Notes: generated by a model not told the origin, from the sequence alone. Positions 34,952 through 44,467 are shown, counted from the first letter of the stretch. The stretch is 64,000 nt of DNA from Fidelibacterota bacterium (GCA_016845065.1 JAERTG010000023.1:231553-295552); one strand, 5' to 3'. Numbers and translations are program-made.

Positions 34952-35737
34952 TCAGGCTCCCTTCATGGACTGCATCGCATTAAAGAGATATTCTTGAGTG
35001 CCCTGGAATAGAATATCGAATAGCATCTCAAACATGTCTAAAGAGATGACTAAAACAACCAACCCACTGGCAATTTTCAAGGGTAACGTCACCATGAAAA
35101 TATTCATCTGAGGCATAATTCGTGCAGTGAACGCGATTGCCGTATCCACCACTAGCAAAAAAACAATGGCTGGTGCAGAAAACTGAAAAGCATTAATAAA
35201 TGCTACGGCTCCAGTATTCATGAGTATTCTACCCGATGAGGTACTTATGACACCGCTACCAACGGGAATAGTTTCAAAATTGCGGTATAAGGTCTCAACA
35301 AACATGTAGTGCCCATTGATTGAAAAGAAGAAGGCTACGACCACCAAGAGCCAGAATTGACTTACAATGGGAATTTGGCTGTTGCTGGTCGGATCCATCA
35401 CATTTGCCATAGCTATTCCCATCTGACGACCCACAAATGCTCCAGCCCAGCTAAAAGACTCAAATATTACTCGTGTTCCAAGTCCCAGCATAAGCCCTAT
35501 GGTCAGTTCCTTAAACGTAGCTAAAATCAATGCTGAATTCGTCGTAATCTCTATTGATGATTGTTCAATCAAGGGAAACAGAATAAAAGTCATCATCAAG
35601 GCCAGGGAAATTCGCAAACGATTCGTAATCATCGGGTAACTGAGGATAGGCAGTGTCATGAGCAGACCTGACAATCGAACAAAGGTCAACAAAAATGACG
35701 GCATCACGAGTACTAGTTTGTCGATAAGCTCAAACAT
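34952..35737 (-). CDS. fliR: Export gate protein FliR
   Basis: The 261-residue integral membrane protein has about six helices and the family segments FVRLSGLLMTLPIL, ELTIGLMLGLGTRVIFESFSWAG and DLNGH-type FFSINGHYMFVETLYRN. FliR completes the FliPQR export channel. Its start overlaps the fliQ stop (TAATG). Confidence 0.97.
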   Translation of the reverse strand: MFELIDKLVLVMPSFLLTFVRLSGLLMTLPILSYPMITNRLRISLALMMTFILFPLIEQSSIEITTNSALILATFKELTIGLMLGLGTRVIFESFSWAGAFVGRQMGIAMANVMDPTSNSQIPIVSQFWLLVVVAFFFSINGHYMFVETLYRNFETIPVGSGVISTSSGRILMNTGAVAFINAFQFSAPAIVFLLVVDTAIAFTARIMPQMNIFMVTLPLKIASGLVVLVISLDMFEMLFDILFQGTQEYLFNAMQSMKGA

Positions 35738-36006
35738 TAGTTTACCATAAGTGGTATTTGAGCGTAAAGCTCCCGAGTGAAGGTCAAAATGATATCCAGA
35801 AACCAGGGAATCAGGAGCATCAAAACCAATCCTACTGCAGCCATCTTGGGGATAAATGTCAAGGTCATTTCATTGATTTGAGTAACAGCTTGAAAGATAC
35901 CAACGGTTAAGCCAACCATCAATCCAGCTCCCAATATGGGTGCTAGAATTAATATTGCCGTACTGAGTGTTTCCCTACTTAAATAAAGGACATATTCAGA
36001 AGTCAT
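35737..36006 (-). CDS. fliQ: Export gate protein FliQ
   Basis: The ATG at 36006 gives the family's standard 89 residues; the longer frame starting at 36066 overlaps fliP and adds an N-terminus without family support. Two hydrophobic helices (AILILAPILGAGLMVGLTVG and GLVLMLLIPWFLDIILTF) flank QAVTQINEMTLTFIPK, the FliQ signature. It forms the channel with FliP and FliR. Confidence 0.97.
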   Translation of the reverse strand: MTSEYVLYLSRETLSTAILILAPILGAGLMVGLTVGIFQAVTQINEMTLTFIPKMAAVGLVLMLLIPWFLDIILTFTRELYAQIPLMVN

Positions 36007-36007
36007 T

Positions 36008-36754
36008 TTAGACAAAGCCCTCCACCAAAGATTTGACAATGAGATTCCAGCCATCGACCAACACAAATAGTAATATTTTAAAGGGCATCGAGATCATGAC
36101 CGGGGGCAACATCATCATCCCCATGGAGAGTAAAATACTGGCAACAACTATGTCCAGCAATAGCATGGGGAGGTATAGTAAAAAACCTATTTGAAAAGCA
36201 GTCTTTAACTCGCTGATAATGAAAGCGGGGATGATCGTTGAAAGTGTCAAATCTGAATGAGCTTTTACTTCGGTTCCACCCTTCAGATTAACGAAAAGTT
36301 GCAAATCACTGTCGCGTGTCTGATTCAACATAAATTGACGTATGGGGACACCTGCTTTTTCAATAGCATCAGCCTGGGAAATTTCCTCCTGCATTAAGGG
36401 CTGGAATGCATCATCATGAATCTTAGAAATAACGGGTTTCATGATGAATAATGTCATAAAGAGTGCCAGACCAGTAAGTATCTGATTCGAGGGAACCGCT
36501 TGAGTTGCCAGGGCAGCTCTTAGAAAATGGAAAACAATGATAATACGGGTAAAGGATGTCATCATGATCAGGATGGAGGGCGCAAGGGACAGTATAGTCA
36601 TGAGCGCTAATATTTGAATCGACAAGCCAAAGTCTGTGGGACTTTCAGATTCTTCAATCCCGATACTTATCTTAGGAAGTGATGATTGAGCAGAAATAAG
36701 AACAGGTGCCATGATCAAAATAAAAACGAGTAATATGGATACTTTTTTGTTCAA
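36008..36754 (-). CDS. fliP: Export gate protein FliP
   Basis: The 248-residue protein has a signal sequence (VSILLVFILIMAPVLISAQ) and the FliP core: SLAPSILIMMTSFTRIIIVF, ALATQAVPSNQILTGLALF and MGMMMLPPVMISMPFKILLF. It starts with TTG, and its TTGA overlaps the fliO stop, so it is translationally coupled. It forms the export channel with FliQ and FliR. Confidence 0.96.
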   Translation of the reverse strand: MNKKVSILLVFILIMAPVLISAQSSLPKISIGIEESESPTDFGLSIQILALMTILSLAPSILIMMTSFTRIIIVFHFLRAALATQAVPSNQILTGLALFMTLFIMKPVISKIHDDAFQPLMQEEISQADAIEKAGVPIRQFMLNQTRDSDLQLFVNLKGGTEVKAHSDLTLSTIIPAFIISELKTAFQIGFLLYLPMLLLDIVVASILLSMGMMMLPPVMISMPFKILLFVLVDGWNLIVKSLVEGFV

Positions 36755-37236
36755 ACCTGGACAGTCTTTTTCGTTTCCAAATCCAGGACCGTACCAAAAG
36801 ATGATCCATCTTCATCATCTAACTCTTTTGGTTTATCAAGTTCAGCCAGGCAGTTGATGCTTGTATCAGAGACCCCCAGGAGTAGATATTTGTCTTCGAC
36901 ATCAACTTTGAGTAAATATTGCTTATCACTGATATAATGACGCCCTAGAATGTCTACAACCAGGCTGTTTTTAGCCTTCAATCTGATTTGTTTTTTGTAT
37001 ACTCTTAAGCCTAAAACCAACATCACTATCATAGTAATCGTTACGACCGCCACCTTAAGCAGGTAGCTGGAATAGGTATTTTGAGGTTTTAAATTCTCCG
37101 TGATTGTAGCGTTATTTTCTGAATGATCGGGAGTAAAAATGGAGATGAATCCAAGGATTGCGATTATCGCAAACAATAGTGCAAAGACGTTTGTTACCTG
37201 CTTGCTATATACCGCTTTTTTCTTAATCGGGATCAT
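36751..37236 (-). CDS. fliO: FliO-like export assembly protein
   Basis: The 161-residue protein has two hydrophobic segments (VFALLFAIIAILGFISIF and LLKVAVVTITMIVMLVLGL) and a short cytoplasmic domain (SLVVDILGRHYISDKQYLLKV) of the FliO type. FliO helps fold FliP. Sequence conservation is poor, but its place between fliN and fliP and its topology support the call. Confidence 0.85.
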   Translation of the reverse strand: MIPIKKKAVYSKQVTNVFALLFAIIAILGFISIFTPDHSENNATITENLKPQNTYSSYLLKVAVVTITMIVMLVLGLRVYKKQIRLKAKNSLVVDILGRHYISDKQYLLKVDVEDKYLLLGVSDTSINCLAELDKPKELDDEDGSSFGTVLDLETKKTVQV

Positions 37237-38192
37237 CCGAGACTCTTAATTCGCTCTGATGTGCCAGCCAGTTGCGTGATTCGAATTCCAAAGCGATCAT
37301 CAACTACAACAACTTCACCCTCAGCTAGTTTTCGACCATTAACGAACATTCCCAGTGGTTCTCCGGCAGCCTTGTCCAGCTCTATAACAGATCCCTTGCC
37401 TAGTTTCAATATTTCTTTGATCAACATGGTTTTATGACCTAACTCGACCATAACCTCCAGATCAACATCCAAGAGCATATCAATGTTTCTGGGCTGACCA
37501 TTGGAACCGTTACCAGCGTTCTCATCGAATGTACCGAATTCAACATTTTGGACATTAACCTCGCCAGTGTCAGAATCTACTTGTGGATCTGATCCTTCTT
37601 GGTCAAGCAGTTTATCTATGGCTTCATCAGAGAGTTCATCTCCCTCCTGATCGACAGAAACAGACTCTAGGTCAGCAAAGAGATAGTGATTTACAGTAGA
37701 AGTATTTCCCGAAACGGTTAGGGTATAGTTTACTATGCTACCCTCAGTGGGGAGAGATTGCACTTCAAGCGTCTCAATCGTGTCACACATAGAGAGTTGA
37801 AGATCATCAATATCCAGGGCTCCTCCCTCTTGAGCTAAAGTTGTAGATAATTGTCCAATTATGGTGTTTATAGCCTCATTCAAGCCTTCAAGATGTTCAT
37901 CACTAATCTCAGAATCTGCTTCTGTTTCAACCATCCAAGCAAAGAGATTGAGAGCCAAATCAGATGGGAGAGTAAAAATATGTTGAATACTGTAAGGAGT
38001 TCCGGTCTTGAATCGAGCTACAAGCTTTGGAAATTCTTCATTTTGGAAATCAGTTTGAGGTGCTCCAGAACTGGAAATGGATTGGTCGAGGCTAAATTCC
38101 TGTTTAAAGAGTTGTGACATTACCTCCAGGATCGTGTCGCGAGCGACACTAAAGCCATTATTTAATCTTATATTTAATTCTTTGTTTTTCAT
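37233..38192 (-). CDS. fliN: Switch protein FliN with long N-terminal domain (FliY-like)
   Basis: The 319-residue protein ends with the SpoA/FliN domain (about 235-319; LLDVDLEVMVELGHKTM, LGKGSVIELDKAAGEPLGMF, VVVVDDRFGIRI). It is preceded by a CheC/FliY-like region of about 180 residues and an acidic linker (LDQEGSDPQVDSDTGE). This is the FliY-type arrangement of Firmicutes, Thermotogae and other phyla. The CheC-type phosphatase motif is not evident, so a purely structural role in the C-ring is likely. It overlaps fliM by 35 bases. Confidence 0.92.
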   Translation of the reverse strand: MKNKELNIRLNNGFSVARDTILEVMSQLFKQEFSLDQSISSSGAPQTDFQNEEFPKLVARFKTGTPYSIQHIFTLPSDLALNLFAWMVETEADSEISDEHLEGLNEAINTIIGQLSTTLAQEGGALDIDDLQLSMCDTIETLEVQSLPTEGSIVNYTLTVSGNTSTVNHYLFADLESVSVDQEGDELSDEAIDKLLDQEGSDPQVDSDTGEVNVQNVEFGTFDENAGNGSNGQPRNIDMLLDVDLEVMVELGHKTMLIKEILKLGKGSVIELDKAAGEPLGMFVNGRKLAEGEVVVVDDRFGIRITQLAGTSERIKSLG

Positions 38193-39171
38193 GACTTTGT
38201 GCTCCGGTAATTACGTTGCTAATACGAATTGCGTTATTTTGGTTGATTTGTCCAACACTGCCAGTACCCATTTGATGATTCTCAGCAAATAAGGGAATAC
38301 CAGCATTTGTTTTTCCGTCCAACAGCATGACATCGCCCTTTGATAAATTCATAAATTCTGCAACGGACATTTGTCCCGTTCCAAGGACTGCGCGTAAATC
38401 CATTGGCGTGTTGGCGACAGAATTCAATATCACGTGTTTTTCTTTTTTGGTTCCATCATTGGTACCAAACAGGACTTTCTCCTGATTCTCGGGACTTGAG
38501 AGGATGCTACTAATCCATCGATAGGGATAACAGATGTTCATCATGGAAGTGTTATTGTGGATGGTGGCTTCCATGGAGACTACGATTACTGGTTCTGATG
38601 CCGAAACAATCTGTACAAACTCAGGATTGCTTTCAAATCTATTCACTTCAGTATCAAATTTTCTAAGTGGCTCCCAGTTCTTGCTAAGTTCAAACGATAT
38701 TCGTTCCACAACTCGATTCATGATACGTTGCTCTATTACTGATATAGGTCGCACTACAGGAATCAGATGCCCCTTCCCCCCAAACAATCTCTCAACAATA
38801 AAAACAACGAGTTGGGGGCTTACTTCTAATACAAATTTGCTATGAGGACTTGAGACCTCACCTACATAGATAGCACCCGGCGATACAATAGACATTACGA
38901 ACTCTGAGTACATAATTTGATCGATTGCCAACAGGTTTATATCTACGATCATGCGAAGCTGCGCTGATAGATAAACTCCAAAATTTCGGGCTAAACCCTC
39001 ATGGATATTATCAAGCAATCGCATTTGCTCTTTGGATATGAGATTAGGTCTTTTAAAATCATAAAGTGAAACTTTACGTTTTACTTTCTGAATTCTAGAA
39101 TCACCTTCACCACCAGTAGAAACACTGGTTAGGAGAGAATCAATCTCCTCTTGTGATAAGATTTTAGTCAT
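38158..39171 (-). CDS. fliM: Flagellar switch protein FliM
   Basis: The 337-residue protein starts MTKILSQEEIDSLL, the CheY-P-binding peptide. It then has the CheC-like middle domain (VVERISFELSKNWEPLRKF, MMNICYPYRWISSIL) and the SpoA C-terminus (VLGTGQMSVAEFMNLSKGDV). The intact CheY-binding peptide implies control by chemotaxis proteins encoded elsewhere. The C-terminus overlaps fliN. Confidence 0.97.
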   Translation of the reverse strand: MTKILSQEEIDSLLTSVSTGGEGDSRIQKVKRKVSLYDFKRPNLISKEQMRLLDNIHEGLARNFGVYLSAQLRMIVDINLLAIDQIMYSEFVMSIVSPGAIYVGEVSSPHSKFVLEVSPQLVVFIVERLFGGKGHLIPVVRPISVIEQRIMNRVVERISFELSKNWEPLRKFDTEVNRFESNPEFVQIVSASEPVIVVSMEATIHNNTSMMNICYPYRWISSILSSPENQEKVLFGTNDGTKKEKHVILNSVANTPMDLRAVLGTGQMSVAEFMNLSKGDVMLLDGKTNAGIPLFAENHQMGTGSVGQINQNNAIRISNVITGAQSHEKQRIKYKIK

Positions 39172-39199
39172 CTGTTAACTCCATGTAGCTCAACCTTGA

Positions 39200-39739
39200 T
39201 CACTGTAGTAGCAATTTCACGTAGTAAAGACTATCAACTGGACCTGAATTTAAATGTTCGTTGAGCATCTTGGTTAGTTCTCGTCGAGATCGTTCCTGAA
39301 ACCCGGGGTCTAAAATATGTTGAGTGGATTGGCGCCTTAGATAGCGAATGAATTCATCTCGAATCTGTGGCTCTCTCTTCACAAGTTCGTCAATTATTTC
39401 CTGTGCTGACACCTCGAGAGCGACTTCTGCAATAACATATCTTCTTCCTCCAGGATCTAGCGTGTTGACGGTGAGGTTCCCGATAGTCATGATGTCTCCC
39501 ATTTCTGGAATTTTTGCTTCAGTTTCCTCAGGAGTTTCCACAGGTTGAGCCATTTTGTATTCTTGATATTTTGGGAAAAATACCTTTTTTGTGATATAAA
39601 AAGCGTTGCCCGCTAAAATGATCATAATAATGACGACAATAATAGTTTTGGCCATTGGAGACGTGTCGGAATCTGTTTGAGCTTCAGTACCTTGTTCTGC
39701 TTGTTCCGTATCAACCACTTTTTCTTCGCTGTCAACCAT
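39200..39739 (-). CDS. fliL: Stator-associated basal body protein FliL
   Basis: The 179-residue protein has one transmembrane helix (IIVVIIMIILAGNAFYITKK) and a periplasmic domain with GNLTVNTLDPGGRRYVIAEV and FIRYLRRQSTQHIL, typical of FliL. It supports stator function around the motor. It is the first gene after the gene-free kilobase and may start a transcript there (see the weak -24/-12 site). Confidence 0.92.
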   Translation of the reverse strand: MVDSEEKVVDTEQAEQGTEAQTDSDTSPMAKTIIVVIIMIILAGNAFYITKKVFFPKYQEYKMAQPVETPEETEAKIPEMGDIMTIGNLTVNTLDPGGRRYVIAEVALEVSAQEIIDELVKREPQIRDEFIRYLRRQSTQHILDPGFQERSRRELTKMLNEHLNSGPVDSLYYVKLLLQ

Positions 39740-39826
39740 ATCGATCCTTTATTCAAATCTTAAGATATTCGCGACCACTGGAGTGTTCATTTTGAAAAGA
39801 ATATTCGCATTCATACAGTGTTTTTT

Positions 39827-39841
39827 CCAATTAATATGCCA
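39827..39841 (-). promoter_or_regulatory. Weak sigma-54-like site upstream of fliL
   Basis: The minus strand reads TGGCAT-ATTAA-TTGG, 88 bases before the fliL ATG. The -24 element is good, but the -12 element has GG instead of the near-invariant GC, so this is only a candidate. Confidence 0.3.
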
Positions 39842-40317
39842 TCTTCCGTGGGGGTGTCAACGAAAGCACGTTGCAGTGCATTCAACTCATTTTTGAAGTC
39901 TGATCTTCGCCCTATTTGACAATTGATTATAGAACCACCCGAAACAAGTATTCCATAATATTTTTACAATATTTGCACCTTATTCATTAGTTATGTTATT
40001 ATATTATATCCACTTACCACAAATAATATTTTGCTATTAATTTGTCATAAACCAGCTATGGCTTTGTCTAGAATTCTATACTGGTCGTAGGTTTCAATTA
40101 TTTTTGAACAATTGTACCCCAGTGGCTGGAGTACATTTTACCATTAGAATTAGCGGAAATATTTTCCCTTTACACGAATAAATTCCCTATCAAACGATTG
40201 AAGCGGAATGATCAATAATTGCAGGCAGCAATGTACCAATAATGCCCTTAGGACTCCATTATATGCTGGTGTGGTTCATTCCATATTCTAATCAGCAAAT
40301 TTTAACATTTTACAGGT

Positions 40318-40333
40318 TGAAAAATATTTTTCA
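40318..40333. repeat. Perfect 16-bp palindrome
   Basis: TGAAAAATATTTTTCA is identical to its own reverse complement and is flanked by CAGGT and GGTTG words. It lies in the gene-free stretch and may be a protein-binding site; AT-rich palindromes can also occur by chance. Confidence 0.45.
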
Positions 40334-40783
40334 GGTTGGGAGAATAGTATGGAATAAGGCAACTGCTGTCATACCCTTCGACAATTTCTCAAAGAGGATT
40401 TCAATCCACAATCTCAATTAGACCTGCAAATGACCCATAACTCCGTCATCAGTTCCAAATGAATGATGATTGAAATTCTAACGATTGCTGAGGATATACT
40501 CTTAATTGCAGGTCGCTGCCAGGTGGTTAATATGATGTGTCATAGATTTATTTGTACTGAAATGGCACAACCCTTCTACCAATTCGGCCAGTTTCACTGG
40601 TAGGAAACTAGCTAAGACCTGTTCAAGGTTAGCTAAAAGAAACTTTTGCTGATAATAGTAATTAAATAAGAAAAATCTTTGAGGTATTCTATAGAGTAGA
40701 TGAAGGGATAAAACTGATTCGTTTGTTGGTCAGATCATTTTGAGCCTTCATCCTGTGGTTTTAGCATTTAGATATGGCTCATC

Positions 40784-41500
40784 TTAGTGTCCTAGGTCCG
40801 GATCACCCCACGTAACTGCAAATTCCACGCGACGGTTTACTTGCCTATCCGCCGGAGTGTCGTTGGGGACAAGTGGTCTATTCTCACCATAGGCTGTTGC
40901 AGCAAGCACCTTCGGCATGATCCCTTCACTATCTATGAGGTAGTTGACAACGGTCATTGCCCGAGCTCCGGATAATTCCCAGTTCGAGTGATAACGAGGT
41001 GAATTAATGGGCACATTGTCTGTATGACCTCCTACAACAATATCGACTGCATAATCTTTTACAGTAGTAGAAATTAGCTTTAACACCGAGAACGATTCCG
41101 GTTTCAATTCGGCACTGCCAGAATTAAACAGTAGTTTGCTGCCCATCTGAATTAGCAATCCATTATTAATGTAATCAACGGTTATATCACCTGCTTCTAT
41201 TTCCGCGGCTATCTGAGCTTCAAAATCCTTTAGTTTTTTGTGCATTTCAGAACGAACAAGCAAATCCTCCTCCCCTCCTGTGGTTTCCTGTGTTATTGCC
41301 ATTTCAACATCGAAATCTTCAAGGACACCAAGGGCTCCTTGTAGGGATTTTGCTGCGACTGCCCATTTGCGATCATCCATATTTGCATAAGATACCATCA
41401 GAATAAAGAATGTTAACAGGAGTGTCACCATATCGCCATAAGTGGTCATCCAAAATGGCGCAGTTGGTTCGTCACTAGCCTCTTCTATTCTTCTTTTCAT
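40784..41500 (-). CDS. motB: Stator protein MotB
   Basis: The 238-residue protein has the single N-terminal helix with the essential ion-binding Asp (WMTTYGDMVTLLLTFFILMV) and a C-terminal OmpA-like peptidoglycan-binding domain (LLFNSGSAELKPESFSVL, GHTDNVPINSPRYHSNWELS). It forms the ion-conducting stator with MotA. Ion type (H+ or Na+) is not settled from sequence. Its start lies 6 bases after motA. Confidence 0.97.
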   Translation of the reverse strand: MKRRIEEASDEPTAPFWMTTYGDMVTLLLTFFILMVSYANMDDRKWAVAAKSLQGALGVLEDFDVEMAITQETTGGEEDLLVRSEMHKKLKDFEAQIAAEIEAGDITVDYINNGLLIQMGSKLLFNSGSAELKPESFSVLKLISTTVKDYAVDIVVGGHTDNVPINSPRYHSNWELSGARAMTVVNYLIDSEGIMPKVLAATAYGENRPLVPNDTPADRQVNRRVEFAVTWGDPDLGH

Positions 41501-41506
41501 TGATAG

Positions 41507-42277
41507 CTACTCACTTTCATCACTATGCCGCTTCGTGGGAGCAATAAAATTAAGTAGTTTACGATGAATATTTTTTGGGTGCTCACCATATTGGATAGCG
41601 ATAACCCCTTCAATAATCATTTCCTTGCGGATGATCTCTTCATCTGATCGATTTTGTAATTTCCCTGCTAAGGGCAGAAAAATAAGATTGGCAATTAGAG
41701 ATCCATAAAAGGTAGTAATTAAGGCTACAGCCATACCACCACCTATGTTAGATGGATCATCCAAATTCTGTAACATAGCAATCAACCCAATGAGGGTACC
41801 TATCATACCAAAAGCAGGAGCATACATTCCGAGCGAAGAAAATATTTGCTTACCTCGCTTATGCCGCTCGATCAAATATTGCAGCTCTGCCTCCAAAACA
41901 CTACGGATGGTTTCCGGCTCTGAGCCATCAACAGCCATCTCCAGCCCAGAACGCATGAAATCATCCTCAATGTGTTCTAATTCTTTGTCTATAGCCAAGA
42001 TTCCTTCTCGCCTGGCCTTCTTCGCCAATTCAACGAATTGCGCAATGATTTCAGGTTCCTTCGCAGGTTCTACTCTAAAAGCATTTGCTGCAACTTTCAT
42101 CGCACTAATTACTTCACCCAAAGGTGTATGAACTAAAGTCGCAGCAACGGCTCCTCCAAAAACGACTGCCATGGATGGAATGTGGACGAAAATCATAGCG
42201 CTTCCACTTCCAGAGAGGATAGTGAAAATAACCAATCCCATTCCAATAATTATCCCAAATATGGTTGCTAGATCCAT
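41507..42277 (-). CDS. motA: Stator protein MotA
   Basis: The 256-residue protein has four transmembrane segments and the MotA/PomA family regions SMAVVFGGAVAATLVHTPLG, PAFGMIGTLIGLIAMLQNL and GGMAVALITTFYGSLIANL. The cytoplasmic loop includes ARREGILAIDKELEHI, which interacts with FliG. It is encoded just after flgE across a large hairpin. Confidence 0.97.
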   Translation of the reverse strand: MDLATIFGIIIGMGLVIFTILSGSGSAMIFVHIPSMAVVFGGAVAATLVHTPLGEVISAMKVAANAFRVEPAKEPEIIAQFVELAKKARREGILAIDKELEHIEDDFMRSGLEMAVDGSEPETIRSVLEAELQYLIERHKRGKQIFSSLGMYAPAFGMIGTLIGLIAMLQNLDDPSNIGGGMAVALITTFYGSLIANLIFLPLAGKLQNRSDEEIIRKEMIIEGVIAIQYGEHPKNIHRKLLNFIAPTKRHSDESE

Positions 42278-42301
42278 CTAGCCGTCGCCTTCTTCATTTT
42301 T

Positions 42302-42358
42302 TTTACGGGTGGAGGGGGTGGTTGTAGATTTGTTGACAACCACCCTCTGGACCGTAAA
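42302..42358. other. Long two-part hairpin between flgE and motA
   Basis: TTTACGG (42302-42308) pairs with CCGTAAA (42352-42358) as an outer stem. GGGTGGTTGT (42316-42325) pairs exactly with ACAACCACCC (42336-42345) as an inner stem around a 10-nt loop. On the transcribed strand the structure is followed by an A-run, not a T-run, so it is not a classical terminator. It may be a processing or stability element separating hook and stator expression. Confidence 0.6.
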
Positions 42359-42380
42359 CGATTTCAAATTACATTAACTT

Positions 42381-43979
42381 TTATAGACCTAATTTGGTCG
42401 ACTCTTGGATTACCTGGTTCAGCGTTGATAATACACGCGCTGAGGCCTGGAATGCACGTTGCGCCTCAATTATCTGCGAGAATTGGGCAGCAATATCTAC
42501 ATTCGAAAGTTCCAGATAGCCCTGTTCAATAACAGAACCAAACGAATCGGCTTTTCCAATGTGGACTGTTCCACTCTTAATGGTTTCAATAAAGTTACTC
42601 CCGCTAACTTTTTCCAATGCGCTGGGATTTGTAAATTCTGCAACGGCTAGTTGCGCCAATTTCAGACTTACCCCGTTGCTGAAGCTACCCATTATTGAAC
42701 CATCATTTTCAATATTATATCCAGTTAGTTCACCAGTCGATCTTCCGTCTTGCTTGCGTACAGCTAGCGTATTGGTAGAATTAAACTGGGTTATGCCTGT
42801 ATGGGATTCTGAACCACTTACATATACCTGAAGAGCAACGTCGGCTCCACCATTAGCTGGGTGCATATCAATCCTACTGAAGCCGTTATCATAGACAAAT
42901 GAAGTCACTTGCCCCACATCATTGAAGTAGATTGATCCTGTTGAGTTGGCAGGATCAATCACCTCATCTCCAGATGGTACAACCTCCCAGGTCCACTGTC
43001 CCGGAATCTCAGTTTTAGTGAACTCAAATACCAGGTTGTGACTCTCCCCAAGAGTGTCAAAAATGACGGCTGAGGTAGAAACCTGTCCCGTAAATCCCTC
43101 AGATTCTTCTTCGAAATATGGAATGGATATTGCCCCTGCATTATTGGGATCTGCATACATATTTAAAGATGTCTCGCTATTACCAGGGACGAGATCTTCC
43201 ATGACAATATTGCCATCGACAATTGTGGCATTTGCGAAACTACCAAACCCATTCGTTGGGTCATTGATCACCGCTATCAGATCACCTAAGGTTACACCAT
43301 CATTGGTAGCGCCATATGTAAAGGTTGTCGATATGGCAACCCCTGTATTATCAGTGCCATTGATGACAATAATATCATCATCGAGGAGGGGTTGAGTTAA
43401 ATCTGTTTCATCCAAGTCGTTCAAATCAGTCGTTTCAAGAGCAGGGTTCACACTATCTAATGTAAAGGGGAATCCTGCTTCCCATACCTGGGCGACTGGA
43501 TTTAATCCAGAGGACAGATTCCCAGTTAGCCACAGGTTCTCCGAGGGCAAAGCTTCTGCCTTTAGATTCGCATCCAGAGTTATGTTTTCCAGATTGGCTA
43601 AAGTTTGAACTTCTTCAACTCCATTGATGTTTGTCATCCAGCCTTCTACATTGTGACCGCTACTGTTGACCAGACTCCCATGCTCGTCAAAAAAGAACGC
43701 GCCGGCTCTGGTATAGTAACGTTCGTCGTCTGGCGTTTCGACCACAAAAAAACTTTCACCTCGGATAGCCAAATCTGTTTGGTAACCCGTTGCTTCTAAA
43801 TCACCCTGACTAAAGGGTGTATATTGAACATCGATAACCTGTCCCAGTGCTTCAAGGAAGGTCATTCGACTGCTTTTATAACCGACAGTATTGATGTTGG
43901 CAATGTTACTTCCCAGAAGTTCCATTGTTCGCATTTGACCTTGTAAACCAGCTAATGCTGATGATAATGCTTGACTCAT
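42381..43979 (-). CDS. flgE: Hook protein FlgE
   Basis: The 532-residue protein starts MSQALSSALAGLQGQMRTME, continues LLGSNIANINTVGYKSSRMT, and ends QGYLELSNVDIAAQFSQIIE then AQRAFQASARVLSTLNQVI. The large middle is the variable D2-D3 region. Rod/hook family termini and length identify the hook subunit. An AAAGGA box precedes the ATG. It precedes motA and follows flgD and the flagellar-operon protein. Confidence 0.97.
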   Translation of the reverse strand: MSQALSSALAGLQGQMRTMELLGSNIANINTVGYKSSRMTFLEALGQVIDVQYTPFSQGDLEATGYQTDLAIRGESFFVVETPDDERYYTRAGAFFFDEHGSLVNSSGHNVEGWMTNINGVEEVQTLANLENITLDANLKAEALPSENLWLTGNLSSGLNPVAQVWEAGFPFTLDSVNPALETTDLNDLDETDLTQPLLDDDIIVINGTDNTGVAISTTFTYGATNDGVTLGDLIAVINDPTNGFGSFANATIVDGNIVMEDLVPGNSETSLNMYADPNNAGAISIPYFEEESEGFTGQVSTSAVIFDTLGESHNLVFEFTKTEIPGQWTWEVVPSGDEVIDPANSTGSIYFNDVGQVTSFVYDNGFSRIDMHPANGGADVALQVYVSGSESHTGITQFNSTNTLAVRKQDGRSTGELTGYNIENDGSIMGSFSNGVSLKLAQLAVAEFTNPSALEKVSGSNFIETIKSGTVHIGKADSFGSVIEQGYLELSNVDIAAQFSQIIEAQRAFQASARVLSTLNQVIQESTKLGL

Positions 43980-44050
43980 TTTTTCCTTTCGCGATCTACG
44001 TCAATCATTCAGTAGATCAAGGGTTTCCCGTAAGGGTCCAACCCGGTTTG

Positions 44051-44464
44051 TTATACTATTGCAACACTGTCAATATTGGAGAAAACATTTCCACGTACAG
44101 TGTCCCTGTCCAATGCAGTGATCACGGTTTCATTTTTGATGCTCACTACATACGCATTCTGATCCACTAGGATCAAAGATGATACAGCTCCCTTTTCTCG
44201 AGCTTTCTCGACACCCTCATTCAAGCGTTCCAGCTCAATCTGCGATGGATGCATATCTCTCTGGTTCATGCGTTTAACAGCATGATCACTGAATTTGAGT
44301 ATTGAGTTTTCTGCAACCTTTTGATTTAGAATGTCATTAAATTTTGGTTGACCTTCTTGTACGGTTCCAGATGGTTTATTTTTCAGGGGATCTTTAGGCC
44401 CCTGGATTTGATCAGGTCTGATTGGGAGTCCAGCCTGTCTAATTTGGAGTTCAGCAAGTTTCAT
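44051..44464 (-). CDS. Flagellar operon protein (TIGR02530 type)
   Basis: The 137-residue protein contains LKFSDHAVKRMNQRDMHPSQ, then KARE-KGAVSSLILVDQNAY and VISALDRDTVRGNVFSNIDS-type residues (VITALDRDTVRGNVFSNID). It matches the small flagellar-operon protein family that sits between flgD and flgE in many phyla. Its function is unknown, possibly in hook assembly. It starts 3 bases after the flgD stop. Confidence 0.88.
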   Translation of the reverse strand: MKLAELQIRQAGLPIRPDQIQGPKDPLKNKPSGTVQEGQPKFNDILNQKVAENSILKFSDHAVKRMNQRDMHPSQIELERLNEGVEKAREKGAVSSLILVDQNAYVVSIKNETVITALDRDTVRGNVFSNIDSVAIV

Positions 44465-44467
44465 TCA

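Larger units (their letters stand above)
39740..40783. other. Gene-free 1.04-kb stretch between motB and fliL
   Basis: No reading frame over 60 codons and no homologous peptide fragments were found on either strand. No tRNA-like or rRNA-like sequence was seen. The region is AT-rich. It holds a perfect 16-bp palindrome (40318-40333) and a bulged hairpin at 40610-40634 (AGCTAA/TTAGCT). It also contains repeated TAATTGCAGG words near 40216 and 40502, and a weak sigma-54-like site near fliL. In an otherwise gap-free flagellar cluster it is an obvious candidate for regulatory DNA or an untranslated RNA. Confidence 0.7.

Noticed and set aside
40563-40577. TGGCAC on the plus strand in the gene-free region
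   Set aside because: The -12 element reads TTCT and no plus-strand gene follows.
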